DNA of 64,000 bases from positions 1 through 64,000 of the forward strand of contig JAKSQP010000001.1 of NCBI GenBank assembly GCA_024404025.1, in the 5' to 3' direction. The position numbers and the translations under genes were made by a program. The notes under the pieces are model-generated. The model searched no databases and was not told the origin of the DNA. It saw only the letters and a program-made list of their open reading frames with translations. The DNA comes from Clostridia bacterium. Its GTDB lineage: Bacteria; Bacillota; Clostridia; Oscillospirales; Acutalibacteraceae. This document shows positions 8,907 to 17,938 of the stretch, piece after piece (the first letter of the stretch is position 1; each line of letters begins with the position of its first letter).

Positions 8907-9734
8907 ATGAACAGGCTTTATAACAAATTCAGTATCGGAGCGGAAAAACCTTTTACTCTGATTCATTTTTCCGATATTCATCTGACCGAAACCTTACCCG
9001 GGGATGATGAAAAATTAAAGGAGCTTGCCGCAAAGCGCAGGCTGAAATATACATTTTCGGAAACTGTTCTCGAAGAAATTGAAAAGGTCAATAACGAAAC
9101 CGACGGTCTGCTTCTTATTACGGGAGATATGATGGATTTCAATTCTTTGGGTAATTTTGAAAAAATCCGCCGTTTTACAGAAAAAAATAACTGCCTGTTT
9201 GTGGCAGGCAATCATGATTTCAGGCTCTTCGGCGGCATGGAATACGATGTGCCGGAAATGAGAAAAAGAAATCTTCCCGCCGTGCAGGCAATGTTTCGCA
9301 ATGATATAAGATTTTTTTCAAAGGTCATCAACGGAGTAAATATAGTCGGCATTGACAACTGCTATTACAGATTTGAAGAATATCAGTTTGAACGCCTCAA
9401 GGAAGAGGCAAAAAAGGGTCTGCCGATAATTCTCGCAATGCACGTTCCTTTTTATACGCAGGAAACCTATGATCTCGTCGTAAGGGGAAAGCGCAAATAT
9501 GCGAGCCAGATATGCGTTCCCGAAGAGAAGATGGCGGAATATCCTCCCGAAAGGTATCTTCAGCAGAAAGAGGACAAAATCACGAGGGAAATGTATGAAT
9601 ACATTCTGAACGAGAAGGCGATAAAGCTCCTTATTTGCGGCCATATCCACAAAAACTGCGAAACCGTTATTCAATCGGGAATTCCGATGATCATTACGGA
9701 TGTTGACACGGCAAGGATAATCACGATTATCTGA
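8907..9734 (+). CDS. Calcineurin-like metallophosphoesterase
   Basis: All metal-binding blocks of the family are present in order: FSDIHL (about residue 22), ITGDMMDF, VAGNHDF, AMHVPFY and CGHIHKN (about residue 247). The protein is 275 residues and lacks a signal peptide or membrane segment, so it is cytoplasmic. The ATG at 8907 follows GAGGTG with good spacing; a GTG directly before it (8904) is possible. Substrate could be a phosphodiester or phosphomonoester; the family does not say which. It is third in the 6101-10407 operon. Confidence 0.85.
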   Translation: MNRLYNKFSIGAEKPFTLIHFSDIHLTETLPGDDEKLKELAAKRRLKYTFSETVLEEIEKVNNETDGLLLITGDMMDFNSLGNFEKIRRFTEKNNCLFVAGNHDFRLFGGMEYDVPEMRKRNLPAVQAMFRNDIRFFSKVINGVNIVGIDNCYYRFEEYQFERLKEEAKKGLPIILAMHVPFYTQETYDLVVRGKRKYASQICVPEEKMAEYPPERYLQQKEDKITREMYEYILNEKAIKLLICGHIHKNCETVIQSGIPMIITDVDTARIITII

Positions 9735-9744
9735 AAGGATTTTT

Positions 9745-10407
9745 ATGGAAAACAAAGCACTTGAAATTTATTATATCAGGCACGCCGATGCTGAAAACGG
9801 CTCAACCGCCGGCAGAGATAAATGCGACAGGGATATTACTCCTCTCGGCGAAAAACAGCTTACCCTTCTCAGCGAGCGCTTCAAAGGGGCGAAAGTTGAT
9901 GCGATTCTTTCAAGTCCGCTTGTGAGGACGGTCAGAACGGCGGCAGCTGCGGCAGAAGGTATCGGCGGAGATATGCCGATAGAAATCGTTCCCGAGCTTA
10001 TAGAAAAGGGTGCAACGCCCGGCTATGAGGGACTTCCGGTGAATGAGCTTAAGAAATATTACGGTAGGCTTAACCTCTGCAAAGACAGAATTCACCGCCT
10101 CCCTGCGGCAGGCGGTGAAACGGAATCCAAGGAGCAATGCCTTGAAAGAGCAAAAGCCGTTATCGAATATCTGAAAAACAGATTTGAATTCGGCCAAAGA
10201 ATAATCATAGTCAGCCACGGCGCTTTCGCAATCAACTTTCACCAGGCGGCTATGGGGATTTCAAACGAATATGATTTCAGGTTCACAACCGAAAATACTG
10301 CTGTTACAAAGCTTGCGTTTTTTTCCGACGGGGTGAGAAGAGTAGTTTTTCACAATGATGTTTCTCATCTCATTCCGTTGTCGGAAGAATACAGATTCAG
10401 AATATGA
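9745..10407 (+). CDS. Histidine phosphatase (phosphoglycerate-mutase-like)
   Basis: A 220-residue cytoplasmic protein with the phosphohistidine motif near the N-terminus, here YIRHADAEN, so the usual RHG/RHA signature is RHA as in SixA-type enzymes. SSPLVRTVRTA supplies the second Arg, and IIVSHGAFA the second His. It follows the metallophosphoesterase by 10 bases and ends the operon. Two phosphatases of different folds in one operon suggest stepwise dephosphorylation of a metabolite, but the substrate is unknown. Confidence 0.85.
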   Translation: MENKALEIYYIRHADAENGSTAGRDKCDRDITPLGEKQLTLLSERFKGAKVDAILSSPLVRTVRTAAAAAEGIGGDMPIEIVPELIEKGATPGYEGLPVNELKKYYGRLNLCKDRIHRLPAAGGETESKEQCLERAKAVIEYLKNRFEFGQRIIIVSHGAFAINFHQAAMGISNEYDFRFTTENTAVTKLAFFSDGVRRVVFHNDVSHLIPLSEEYRFRI

Positions 10408-10434
10408 AAGCACCTGATGCTTTATAAGCCGATT

Positions 10435-11571
10435 TTAAATTTCAACGATATTGAACTCATCGTCAAATGCGGTGAAAAGCTCTTTGTATCCTGCTTCGAT
10501 TTTTCCGAATTCCTTAAGTCCCATAATCTCTGCGGGCGTTTCGGTGAGCATTCTTACGCTTTCGGCAAGAGGAATTCCTGCGTTGACTGCTGTTTTCAGA
10601 AGAACATCTGCGGTTGCGATGCTTCCTGCGAAGGCGCTTCTGTCGGTCAGCTTTGCAACGCCGTCTTCAATAATAAACGGAACGGCGCAGTCAGCGAATA
10701 TTTTTCCTTCATATTCTTTTCCGTATCCTCCGGGGCGGAGCGAATCGGTAACCAGGCAAACTCTGTCCGTGCCTTTGATGTCAACGATCATTTTCAGCAG
10801 CTCCGGCGGAAGATGTTTTCCGTCTGCAATGGCTTCAACGAAAATATCCTTTATCAGAAATGCAGATTCAACGACCCCGAGCCTTCTGAATCCTCCCGAA
10901 CGGGTGACGGACGAGGTGCATGAATAAAGGTGAGTTATCAGCCGGCATCCGCAGTCAAAAGCTTTTTTTATATCTTCATATATCGCTGCGGTATGTCCTG
11001 CGGAAGCGGTTATTCCCTTTTCGAGCAGGAATCCGGTGAAACATAAGTTTTCATCTTCCTCCGGCGCATAGGTCCACCTTGCGATCAGTTTTCCGAAGCG
11101 GCTGAAAAGAGCGCTATATTCCTCTTTTTCGGGTTTTCTCAGGGTTGATAAGTCCTGGCCTCCGCACATTGCAGGGGAGAGATAAGGCCCCTCAAGATGA
11201 ACTCCCGGAATGATAACACGGCATTTGTCAGCAGCCTTTTCAACGGCTTCAAGAGAACGGACCGTTATTTCTCTGTCTGATGCGGACACGGTGGGGTACA
11301 TTATCCTTGTGCCGTGCATAAAATGAATCTCGCAGGCTTTTATTACCGCTTCCTGCGTTCCGTCAACAAATTCATATCCGTTTCCGCCGTGGCAATGAAT
11401 ATCAATAAATCCCGGAGCAATGTAACTGCCGCCGAGGGAAACCGTTCTGCCGTCTGAAACGCTTCCGTGAGGAACGATTCCGGTTATATATCCGTTTTCG
11501 GCAACAATATCTTTTTCCGATATGATTTTTCCGCCGGTAATTATCCGGCAGTTAGTATAAATCGTTTTCAT
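10435..11571 (-). CDS. nagA: N-acetylglucosamine-6-phosphate deacetylase
   Basis: Removes acetate from N-acetylglucosamine-6-phosphate to give glucosamine-6-phosphate. The 378-residue amidohydrolase shows GFIDIHCHGGNGYEF (metal site), GVHLEGPYLSP with the conserved Glu, SAGHTAA, ITHLYSCTSSV and LVTDSLRPGG (catalytic Asp). The ATG at 11571 overlaps the stop of nagB by 4 bases, so the two are translationally coupled. Together they feed amino sugars into glycolysis. Length is typical for the family. Confidence 0.95.
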   Translation of the reverse strand: MKTIYTNCRIITGGKIISEKDIVAENGYITGIVPHGSVSDGRTVSLGGSYIAPGFIDIHCHGGNGYEFVDGTQEAVIKACEIHFMHGTRIMYPTVSASDREITVRSLEAVEKAADKCRVIIPGVHLEGPYLSPAMCGGQDLSTLRKPEKEEYSALFSRFGKLIARWTYAPEEDENLCFTGFLLEKGITASAGHTAAIYEDIKKAFDCGCRLITHLYSCTSSVTRSGGFRRLGVVESAFLIKDIFVEAIADGKHLPPELLKMIVDIKGTDRVCLVTDSLRPGGYGKEYEGKIFADCAVPFIIEDGVAKLTDRSAFAGSIATADVLLKTAVNAGIPLAESVRMLTETPAEIMGLKEFGKIEAGYKELFTAFDDEFNIVEI

Positions 11572-12314
11572 ATTATTTTTATTCCGCTGTCTTTGTCGCA
11601 ATACATAACTGCACTGCCGTGATTTCTCATAATCGTTGCAGGGCAGTTTTCGTTTATCCCGTCATTTACCGTGCGGAAAACCGCTTCCGCTTTTGTTGAG
11701 GCAGGCACAACGCAGAAAAGATGGCTTGCGGCGAACATTGCCGGAACGGTTATCGTAAAAGCAGATTCCGGCACATCATCAAAGGTCTTGAAACAGCCGT
11801 CATGGACCTGCTGCATACGGCAGACATCATCAAGCTTGACCTCTTTGATGAGCTTCGGATCATTGAAATCGGCAACGCCCGGGTCATTGAATGCGATGTG
11901 GCCGTTTTCGCCTATGCCGAGGCATATTATGTCAATATGATTCTTTTCGAGAAATTCACCGTATTTTTCGCCGTAATCGGATATATATTTCACGCTTGCA
12001 AAATCAACAAGCCCGAAAATATGGTCATAAAGATATTTTCCGAAGCTCTGCGGATGATTTTTGTCAAGCCCTACATATTCATCCATGTGGAATGCATTTA
12101 TTCTTCCCCACGGAAGCTTTTTCTTTGCAAGGTTCATAAGCATCTCGTTCTGTGAGGGGGCGGCGGCAAAAATCATATTGACAGTTTCTTTTTCTTTCAG
12201 CAGTTTTTCAATGCAGGCGGCAATGTCATCTGCGGCAGCGGTCCCTATTTCATCCCTTGTTTCACAGATGATCACTTTAAGCTTATCTTTTTTCAATGTT
12301 TTGATGGTGCTCAT
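11568..12314 (-). CDS. nagB: Glucosamine-6-phosphate deaminase
   Basis: Converts glucosamine-6-phosphate to fructose-6-phosphate and ammonia. The 248-residue protein carries NagB motifs: INAFHMDEYVGL (about residue 82) and CLGIGENGHIAFNDPG (catalytic Asp/His region). The start at 12314 has GGAGGAAATT upstream; an earlier in-frame ATG at 12341 overlaps the preceding gene and has no site. It lies 11 bases after the Gfo/Idh gene and is coupled to nagA. The three genes form an amino-sugar catabolic operon. Confidence 0.95.
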   Translation of the reverse strand: MSTIKTLKKDKLKVIICETRDEIGTAAADDIAACIEKLLKEKETVNMIFAAAPSQNEMLMNLAKKKLPWGRINAFHMDEYVGLDKNHPQSFGKYLYDHIFGLVDFASVKYISDYGEKYGEFLEKNHIDIICLGIGENGHIAFNDPGVADFNDPKLIKEVKLDDVCRMQQVHDGCFKTFDDVPESAFTITVPAMFAASHLFCVVPASTKAEAVFRTVNDGINENCPATIMRNHGSAVMYCDKDSGIKII

Positions 12315-12325
12315 AATTTCCTCCG

Positions 12326-13318
12326 TCAATGCTCCGAGCAATCGGCAGCTTTTTGTATCATCAGCGTCTGCTCTGTTGAAGCAAACATTTCTCTGTTATA
12401 TTCTTTTATTTTCGATTTATCGGTAATTATATCCGCAAAGTCATCAAGCAGGTTTTTTCCGGGCTTCGATGCCGGAATTTTGCGGATTTCCCCGTCCGCA
12501 GAATAAAATGTTATATCGTCAGAACCCTCTTTGAAATCCATCATTCCTTTTTCACCGAAAATGCGGAAATGCCAGTAAGACGGATGGGAATATCCGTGCT
12601 TATTTGGTGCGCTGTAAGAAACATCGGCAATAACGCCTGCTCCGTTTTTCATTTTCAGCATAAACTGGGCGCTGTCGTGAAAACCGGGGACTTCTTTGGC
12701 GAAGAAATTCCATTCTCTTGCCGCAATGACCTTTTCGACATCGGAAAAAGTCAGCATTCTCGCAATGTCAATGCCGTGAACGGCAATATCGTTTATGGTA
12801 CCGCCGTGTTTTCCGTTTTCAAAATACCAGCCGGCTCTTTTGCCGTAATTGAGAGGGTGTTCGCCTTCAAAAATTATGTTGTTTATTTTTCCGGCAATGC
12901 CGTTTCTGACGGCTTCAACAGCGCCGCCTATGCTTCTGCTTTTGCGCAGAGTCAGCAGAATGCAGACGGCGAGATTCTTTTCATCTGCGATTTTTCTGAT
13001 TTCATCAAGCTCATCCTGCTTTGTGCACAGAGGCTTGTCGGCGATAATATGCTTTCCCGCCTTAAGAGCCGCCGCAATGATTTTTCCTCTTGCGGCGAAA
13101 TGAGAGCCGACTGCGATAACATCGGAATCGGTATTGTTCAGAAATTCATCAAAGCTGACTGCATTGCTGAATTCAACGCCTTTTTCCCCGGCGGCTTTTC
13201 TGAATCTTTCATCAGGCTCAAAGGCGCCCGAGATTTCAAAAAGAGGATTTTTTTTTATGTCGTTATACAACCCCGTTATATGCGGATGTTCAAATCCGGC
13301 AAAAGCTGTTTTGATCAC
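12326..13318 (-). CDS. Gfo/Idh/MocA-family oxidoreductase
   Basis: An NAD(P)-dependent sugar or cyclitol dehydrogenase of 330 residues. The start is a GTG at 13318, directly after GGAGGTGATT; the longer ATG frame to 13360 would include the site and the -10 box. The N-terminal Rossmann segment begins IKTAFAGFEHPH, where family members usually have G-x-G-x-x-G, so the cofactor loop is atypical. DKPLCTKQDE gives the conserved Lys of the EKP motif. Being first in the nag operon, it may process an amino-sugar or derivative that enters before NagB. Confidence 0.8.
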   Translation of the reverse strand: MIKTAFAGFEHPHITGLYNDIKKNPLFEISGAFEPDERFRKAAGEKGVEFSNAVSFDEFLNNTDSDVIAVGSHFAARGKIIAAALKAGKHIIADKPLCTKQDELDEIRKIADEKNLAVCILLTLRKSRSIGGAVEAVRNGIAGKINNIIFEGEHPLNYGKRAGWYFENGKHGGTINDIAVHGIDIARMLTFSDVEKVIAAREWNFFAKEVPGFHDSAQFMLKMKNGAGVIADVSYSAPNKHGYSHPSYWHFRIFGEKGMMDFKEGSDDITFYSADGEIRKIPASKPGKNLLDDFADIITDKSKIKEYNREMFASTEQTLMIQKAADCSEH

Positions 13319-13351
13319 GGAATCACCTCCGGAATTCATTTTATATTTTTC

Positions 13352-13381
13352 ATTATACATTACTTTGACGAAAAATTACAA
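13352..13381 (-). promoter_or_regulatory. Promoter of the Gfo/Idh-nagB-nagA operon
   Basis: On the minus strand TTGTAA (13381-13376) and TATAAT (13357-13352) are separated by 18 bases and lie 34 bases before the GTG start. An AT-rich ACAACAAATAAAATTTTGTTGT palindrome-like stretch just upstream could hold an operator. Confidence 0.6.
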
Positions 13382-13402
13382 CAACAAATAAAATTTTGTT
13401 GT
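13379..13402. promoter_or_regulatory. Imperfect palindrome between divergent operons
   Basis: AACAACAAA ... TTTGTTGTT arms flank a short AT core in the intergenic region between the nag operon and the phosphoesterase gene. Its dyad symmetry and position between two divergent units fit a regulator-binding site, for example of a GntR- or LacI-type protein not encoded here. Confidence 0.4.
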
Positions 13403-13450
13403 TTTTCATTTTTCTGTATGATACTATAAAAAGAAAAGGAGAGTGAAAAT

Positions 13451-14701
13451 ATGAAAAACAGAAACAGAATTTTATCCTTTGTTCTCGCATTCATAATGAT
13501 TTTCAATTTTCTTTGCATCGGTGCATTCGCAAATGAAGGCGGCCAGTCGCTGAAATTCAACGGCGGTAGCTTCAGGATCATGCATATCACCGATACTCAT
13601 TATACGGATTTTCCGTTTGAAGAATCAATTGCATTTATCGGGAAGGCACTTGACGATTATCAGCCCGATCTCGTGATTTTCGGCGGAGATAATATCAAGG
13701 GCTGGTTTGGCACCTCAATGCAGCTCGGAGTAAAGGCGGCAATAGATAAGCTCGTTGCCCCGGTTGCCGAAAGAAATATTCCGTTTTCGTTTATTTACGG
13801 CAACCACGATTGGGAAGCGTATCTTTGCCCGAAACAGCTTCAGAACAAATTCTACGGAGCCTATGATAACTGCATTGTTCCCGATGGATTCAGTTCGATT
13901 TCAAGATCGGCAAACGGAAATATACTTATAAAGGATTCAAACGGCGAAAAGGATATTTTCAATATCTGGCTTTTCGATTCCGGCACAAAAATCAAGATGA
14001 ACGGAAACTCGACCGTTCAGGGCGTTAATTCCGCTGAAATAAAATGGTATGAAAAGAAATGCGCCGAGCTTAAGGAAGCAAACGGAGGCAATGTTATTCC
14101 GGCAATAGCGTTCCAGCATTTCCCCGTTGAAGAAACGACAAAGCTTTTTGTTGAAGACGAAAACGGTTTTGCCTGCGGCGAAAAAACTTTTTCGCTCAAG
14201 CCCGGAATCACCGATGAAATAATAAACGGTGAGGCAGGCGCCGAAACCTCCGGAATAACAACTCATCTCAACAAAAGCTGCGAAATTCCTTCTGAAAACA
14301 GCGGAGAATATTCCGCATTCATTGAGCAGGGCGATGTTATCGGTTTGTTTACCGGCCATGCCCATGTGAATGATTTCTGCGGCATAACGCAGGATAACAT
14401 CATTCTCGGCTCAACCCTTTCGGCAGGCGGCTTCAACATTTCTTCAAGGTTTGAAGATTCCGAAGGGAATCCGGTTGAGGCAAGAGGCGTCAGAATCATT
14501 GATATTGATGAAAAAGCGCTGACCGATGGCGACGGAGATAACCTTGAAGCGATTTCAACATTTTCGGTTTATTACAGCGATTATTTTACGGACTCTCTGG
14601 AAAAATATCCGCAGAAATATAAGGCGTTTGATGAACATGATTTCGGAGAATGGATTAAAATCGAATTTAAATATTTAATTGATTTTTTGAAATCCCTTTA
14701 A
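13451..14701 (+). CDS. Secreted calcineurin-like phosphoesterase
   Basis: The 416-residue protein has a signal peptide (residues 1 to about 27, cleavage near GAFA) and a full metallophosphoesterase core: MHITDTHYTD, VIFGGDNI, FIYGNHDWE, AFQHFPVEE and GLFTGHAHVND. It belongs to the group of exported phosphoesterases that act on phosphorylated sugars, nucleotides or lipids outside the cell. AAAAGGAGAGTG precedes the ATG. The AKR gene follows after 12 bases, so it probably heads a three-gene operon with the aldo/keto reductase and the glycyl radical enzyme. Confidence 0.85.
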   Translation: MKNRNRILSFVLAFIMIFNFLCIGAFANEGGQSLKFNGGSFRIMHITDTHYTDFPFEESIAFIGKALDDYQPDLVIFGGDNIKGWFGTSMQLGVKAAIDKLVAPVAERNIPFSFIYGNHDWEAYLCPKQLQNKFYGAYDNCIVPDGFSSISRSANGNILIKDSNGEKDIFNIWLFDSGTKIKMNGNSTVQGVNSAEIKWYEKKCAELKEANGGNVIPAIAFQHFPVEETTKLFVEDENGFACGEKTFSLKPGITDEIINGEAGAETSGITTHLNKSCEIPSENSGEYSAFIEQGDVIGLFTGHAHVNDFCGITQDNIILGSTLSAGGFNISSRFEDSEGNPVEARGVRIIDIDEKALTDGDGDNLEAISTFSVYYSDYFTDSLEKYPQKYKAFDEHDFGEWIKIEFKYLIDFLKSL

Positions 14702-14713
14702 GGAGAAATAAAT

Positions 14714-15820
14714 ATGGAAAAAGAATATTTCGGAAAAGAAGTTAAAAAACTCGGCTTCGGGCTTATGCGCCTCCCGAGAAAAGGCCCTTCAATTGATGTC
14801 AAAGAAACCTCAAAAATGGTAGATGTATTTATGGAAAACGGATTTACCTATTTTGACACGGCGTTTATTTATATCGGTTCGGAGGCGGCAGCAAAAAAGG
14901 CTCTTGTTGACAGATACCCGAGAGAATCCTATACCCTTGCCAGCAAGCTTTTTGCAACGAAGATTCCGACTGCGAAAATGGCAAAAGCGGAGCTTGAAAC
15001 AAGCCTTAAGAGAACGGGAGCAAAATATCTGGATTATTATCTTCTCCATTCGATTATGGAAAGCAATTACACAAAATATGATAAATTCGGTTTGTGGGAT
15101 TTTGTTAAAGAGGAAAAGGAAAAAGGCACGATAAAGCATTACGGCTTTTCGTTCCACGGCGGTCCGGAGCTTCTTGACAGGCTTCTGACGGAACATCCGG
15201 ATGCCGAATTCGTTCAGCTTCAGATAAACTATGCGGATTGGGAAAATCCGAAGGTAAGATCCCGTGAGGTTTATGAGGTCGCAAGAAAGCACGGCAAATC
15301 CATAGTTGTTATGGAGCCGGTAAAGGGCGGAAAGCTCGCCGATCCGCCGGAGGAGGTCAAAAAGCTGTTCCTTGAAGCAGATCCGGATGTTTCCTTTGCT
15401 TCGTGGGCAATCCGTTTTGCCGCTTCGCTTGACGGAATTGTGACAGTTCTTTCGGGAATGTCAAATCTTGATCAGGTCAATGACAATGTTTCTTTTATGA
15501 AAGATTTCAGACCTCTTGATGAGAAAGAGTTTGAGGTCATCAAAAAGGCTCAGGAGATATTCAATAAGGCGGGAGATATTCCCTGCACGGCGTGCCGATA
15601 CTGCATGGAGGGATGCCCGAAAGGTATCCGGATACCCGATATTTTTGCAATAAGAAACAAGCAGATATTCAGCGGTAAACTTGACGAGGCAAAAGCCGAA
15701 TACGCTTCTCTCGGTTTAGAGGCTTCCGGATGCATCGGCTGCGGACAATGCGAAAGGGTCTGCCCGCAGAAGATAGATATTGTAAATCAGCTTAAAATCT
15801 GTGCGGGAATTTTTGAATAA
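14714..15820 (+). CDS. Aldo/keto reductase with C-terminal two-[4Fe-4S] ferredoxin domain
   Basis: Residues 1 to about 280 form an aldo/keto reductase barrel: FDTAFIYIGSE (Asp and Tyr), LASKLF (Lys) and DYYLLHSI (His) make the catalytic tetrad. The C-terminal domain has two cysteine sets, CTACRYCMEGCP and CIGCGQCERVCP, each able to hold a [4Fe-4S] cluster. This 368-residue architecture is common in anaerobes and likely couples carbonyl reduction to ferredoxin or internal electron transfer. It lies 29 bases upstream of the glycyl radical enzyme gene, so it could reduce an aldehyde made by that enzyme. Confidence 0.9.
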   Translation: MEKEYFGKEVKKLGFGLMRLPRKGPSIDVKETSKMVDVFMENGFTYFDTAFIYIGSEAAAKKALVDRYPRESYTLASKLFATKIPTAKMAKAELETSLKRTGAKYLDYYLLHSIMESNYTKYDKFGLWDFVKEEKEKGTIKHYGFSFHGGPELLDRLLTEHPDAEFVQLQINYADWENPKVRSREVYEVARKHGKSIVVMEPVKGGKLADPPEEVKKLFLEADPDVSFASWAIRFAASLDGIVTVLSGMSNLDQVNDNVSFMKDFRPLDEKEFEVIKKAQEIFNKAGDIPCTACRYCMEGCPKGIRIPDIFAIRNKQIFSGKLDEAKAEYASLGLEASGCIGCGQCERVCPQKIDIVNQLKICAGIFE

Positions 15821-15849
15821 ACCGAAGATAACAGCGGGGTGAACCGACT

Positions 15850-17862
15850 ATGGATTTTTTTGAGTTTTTCAGTTCCGTTGATGAGCCTTATGCGGCAGGG
15901 CTTTTTGAATTTCCGGAGCGAAGCTTCTTTTTTCGCCATTGCAATGCCTATGCAAGATGGTTTGAATCGGCAAAACCGCCCGAATATAAACACGGCGAAA
16001 GGCTATATCCGGATTCAACAAGATTATTTGACGAAAACTATCGTCGCCGTGCCGTTAAGCCGCAGTATTCCATAACATACGAATGCAATTTTAATATGCT
16101 GAAAGAAAAATGCGAAAGAGCAAACGGTATGGATGCCTATGAAGCCATGTCTGTTTTTCGCAGGATTTCGGATTCAAAAGACGGCTGGACTCACGGCTCC
16201 CCGAATTATCGGCGGATAATAAAAGAGGGGCTCGATTCATACGGACGGAGAATCGGAAACCGCCCTGAAAATTCGCAGGAGGAAATTGATTTCAAAGAGG
16301 GAATGCTTCGCCTTTTTGAAAGTATGAAAAATTATTGGAACAGATGCGTTGATTATCTGATATCGGTCAACGCATCCGGTGAATTGATTGATGCAATGAA
16401 AAAGGTGCCCTTTTCTCCTGCCGAAACCTATTATGAGGGACTTGTGGCATGGAATTCCGTCTTTTATTTTGATGGATGCGACAATCTCGGATGCCTTGAT
16501 TCCGGCTTGATCCACCTTTATAAAGGCGAAGACCTGACCGATGTGATCGCAGAACTGTTTTCTAATATTGATGCCGTTGATATGTGGTCATGCGCAATCG
16601 GCCCGGATTGCAACGAAATCACAAAGCAGGCAATAAAAGCCGTCAGAGGAAAACGCAGACCACTTCTTGAACTTCGGGTTACGGAAAAAACTCCAGATGA
16701 CATCTGGAAGCTTGCTGTGGAAAATTTAAGCATTAACAGCACAAATCCGTCGTTCTATAACGAAAAAGGGATTCACGATATGCTGAAAACCCGTTTTCCT
16801 TATATTCCGGATGAAGATCTGCTTCGGTTTTGCGGCGGCGGATGCACCGAAACCAATCTTGAGGGCTTAACGCACGCAGGGGGAACGGATAATGTTATCA
16901 ACCTGCTCAGAGTTTTTGAAAAATATCTTTTTGAAAATCTTTCCGAAAAGCCGGATTTCGAAGAATTCTTTGAAGGACTTATCAGAGCAGAGGAAAAAGC
17001 AATTGACGATGAACTGAACAAAACGGAAGAAATTTATCGTTACAGAGCGAAATATCTGCCTCATCCGATGCGCACAATGCTTTTTGATGATTGCATTGAT
17101 AAGGGAAAGGATTATTTCAACGGCGGAACACGTTATACATATTCGATGAATTCCGAAAGCGGTCTGATAAATGTAATTGACTGCCTTTCCGCAGTCAAAA
17201 CTCTTTATTATGATGAAAAAAGATTCAGCGCCGAAGAGTTTCTCGGATTGCTTAAAAATGAGGATGAGGACTTTTTTGCTTTGCTGAAAAAATGTCCCGC
17301 ATTCGGCACGGATAACGATGCGGCTGACTGCATCGGCGTTATTCTTGCCGGGCGGTTATTCTCCGTTTACCGCAATAAAAAGCCTACGCTTGATTTTATG
17401 GATGCTTTTACTTTGACGGAGCATCAGTTCACAAGATATGAATCCTGCGGCAGAGAGGTCGGAGCAACTCCGGACGGCAGGCGCAGCGGAGAGCCGACCG
17501 CCGATTCTCTTTCGGCTCTCAGAGGAAAAGCGCTGAAAGGCCCGACTGCGATGCTCAATTCCGCAGCAAAGCTTCCGCAGAATCTTGTTGACGGGATAAG
17601 CGTTGTGAATCTGACATTGCAGAAAAGCATCTGCGGAAATCCGGATGCGATCAAGGGACTTGTTCTCGGATATTTCCGGAAGGGCGGCATACAGCTTCAG
17701 ATCACCGCAACCTCGCCGGAGGAGCTTAAGGATGCGCTTGTTAACCCCGAAAAGCACGAGGATCTGCTTGTTCGTGTTGGCGGTTATTCCGAATATTTCA
17801 ACCGTCTTTCGGATGCGCTGAAGCAGGCGATAGTTGAACGGAATGTTCACGGACTCTGCTGA
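15850..17862 (+). CDS. Glycyl radical enzyme of unknown substrate
   Basis: The 670-residue protein has both hallmarks of the pyruvate formate-lyase-like superfamily. The thiyl-radical cysteine lies in RFCGGGCTETN (Cys332) and the glycyl radical loop reads RVGGYSEYF (Gly645, 26 residues from the end, the usual place). The cysteine is followed at +2 by Glu334, as in the GCVE motif of eliminases such as glycerol, choline and hydroxyproline enzymes; PFL itself has a CC pair. It is about 100 residues shorter than most relatives, chiefly at the N-terminus. No activating radical-SAM enzyme is encoded nearby. The ATG follows GGGGTG, and the terminator at 17872-17896 closes the operon. Confidence 0.85.
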   Translation: MDFFEFFSSVDEPYAAGLFEFPERSFFFRHCNAYARWFESAKPPEYKHGERLYPDSTRLFDENYRRRAVKPQYSITYECNFNMLKEKCERANGMDAYEAMSVFRRISDSKDGWTHGSPNYRRIIKEGLDSYGRRIGNRPENSQEEIDFKEGMLRLFESMKNYWNRCVDYLISVNASGELIDAMKKVPFSPAETYYEGLVAWNSVFYFDGCDNLGCLDSGLIHLYKGEDLTDVIAELFSNIDAVDMWSCAIGPDCNEITKQAIKAVRGKRRPLLELRVTEKTPDDIWKLAVENLSINSTNPSFYNEKGIHDMLKTRFPYIPDEDLLRFCGGGCTETNLEGLTHAGGTDNVINLLRVFEKYLFENLSEKPDFEEFFEGLIRAEEKAIDDELNKTEEIYRYRAKYLPHPMRTMLFDDCIDKGKDYFNGGTRYTYSMNSESGLINVIDCLSAVKTLYYDEKRFSAEEFLGLLKNEDEDFFALLKKCPAFGTDNDAADCIGVILAGRLFSVYRNKKPTLDFMDAFTLTEHQFTRYESCGREVGATPDGRRSGEPTADSLSALRGKALKGPTAMLNSAAKLPQNLVDGISVVNLTLQKSICGNPDAIKGLVLGYFRKGGIQLQITATSPEELKDALVNPEKHEDLLVRVGGYSEYFNRLSDALKQAIVERNVHGLC

Positions 17863-17871
17863 AAATAAATA

Positions 17872-17902
17872 ATGGACCGCCCAAAGGGCGGTCCATTTTG
17901 CT
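17872..17902. terminator. Rho-independent terminator
   Basis: Perfect 11-base stem (17872-17882 with 17886-17896), AAA loop and T-rich tail. It lies between convergent genes (glycyl radical enzyme and GH3) and can serve both. Confidence 0.85.
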
Positions 17903-17938
17903 TTTAGTCGTGAGTGCTGTATTTACGGAAAGTCCGAA

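Noticed and set aside
10417-10923. 168-codon plus-strand open frame in nagA
   Set aside because: Antisense to nagA, which has all catalytic motifs.
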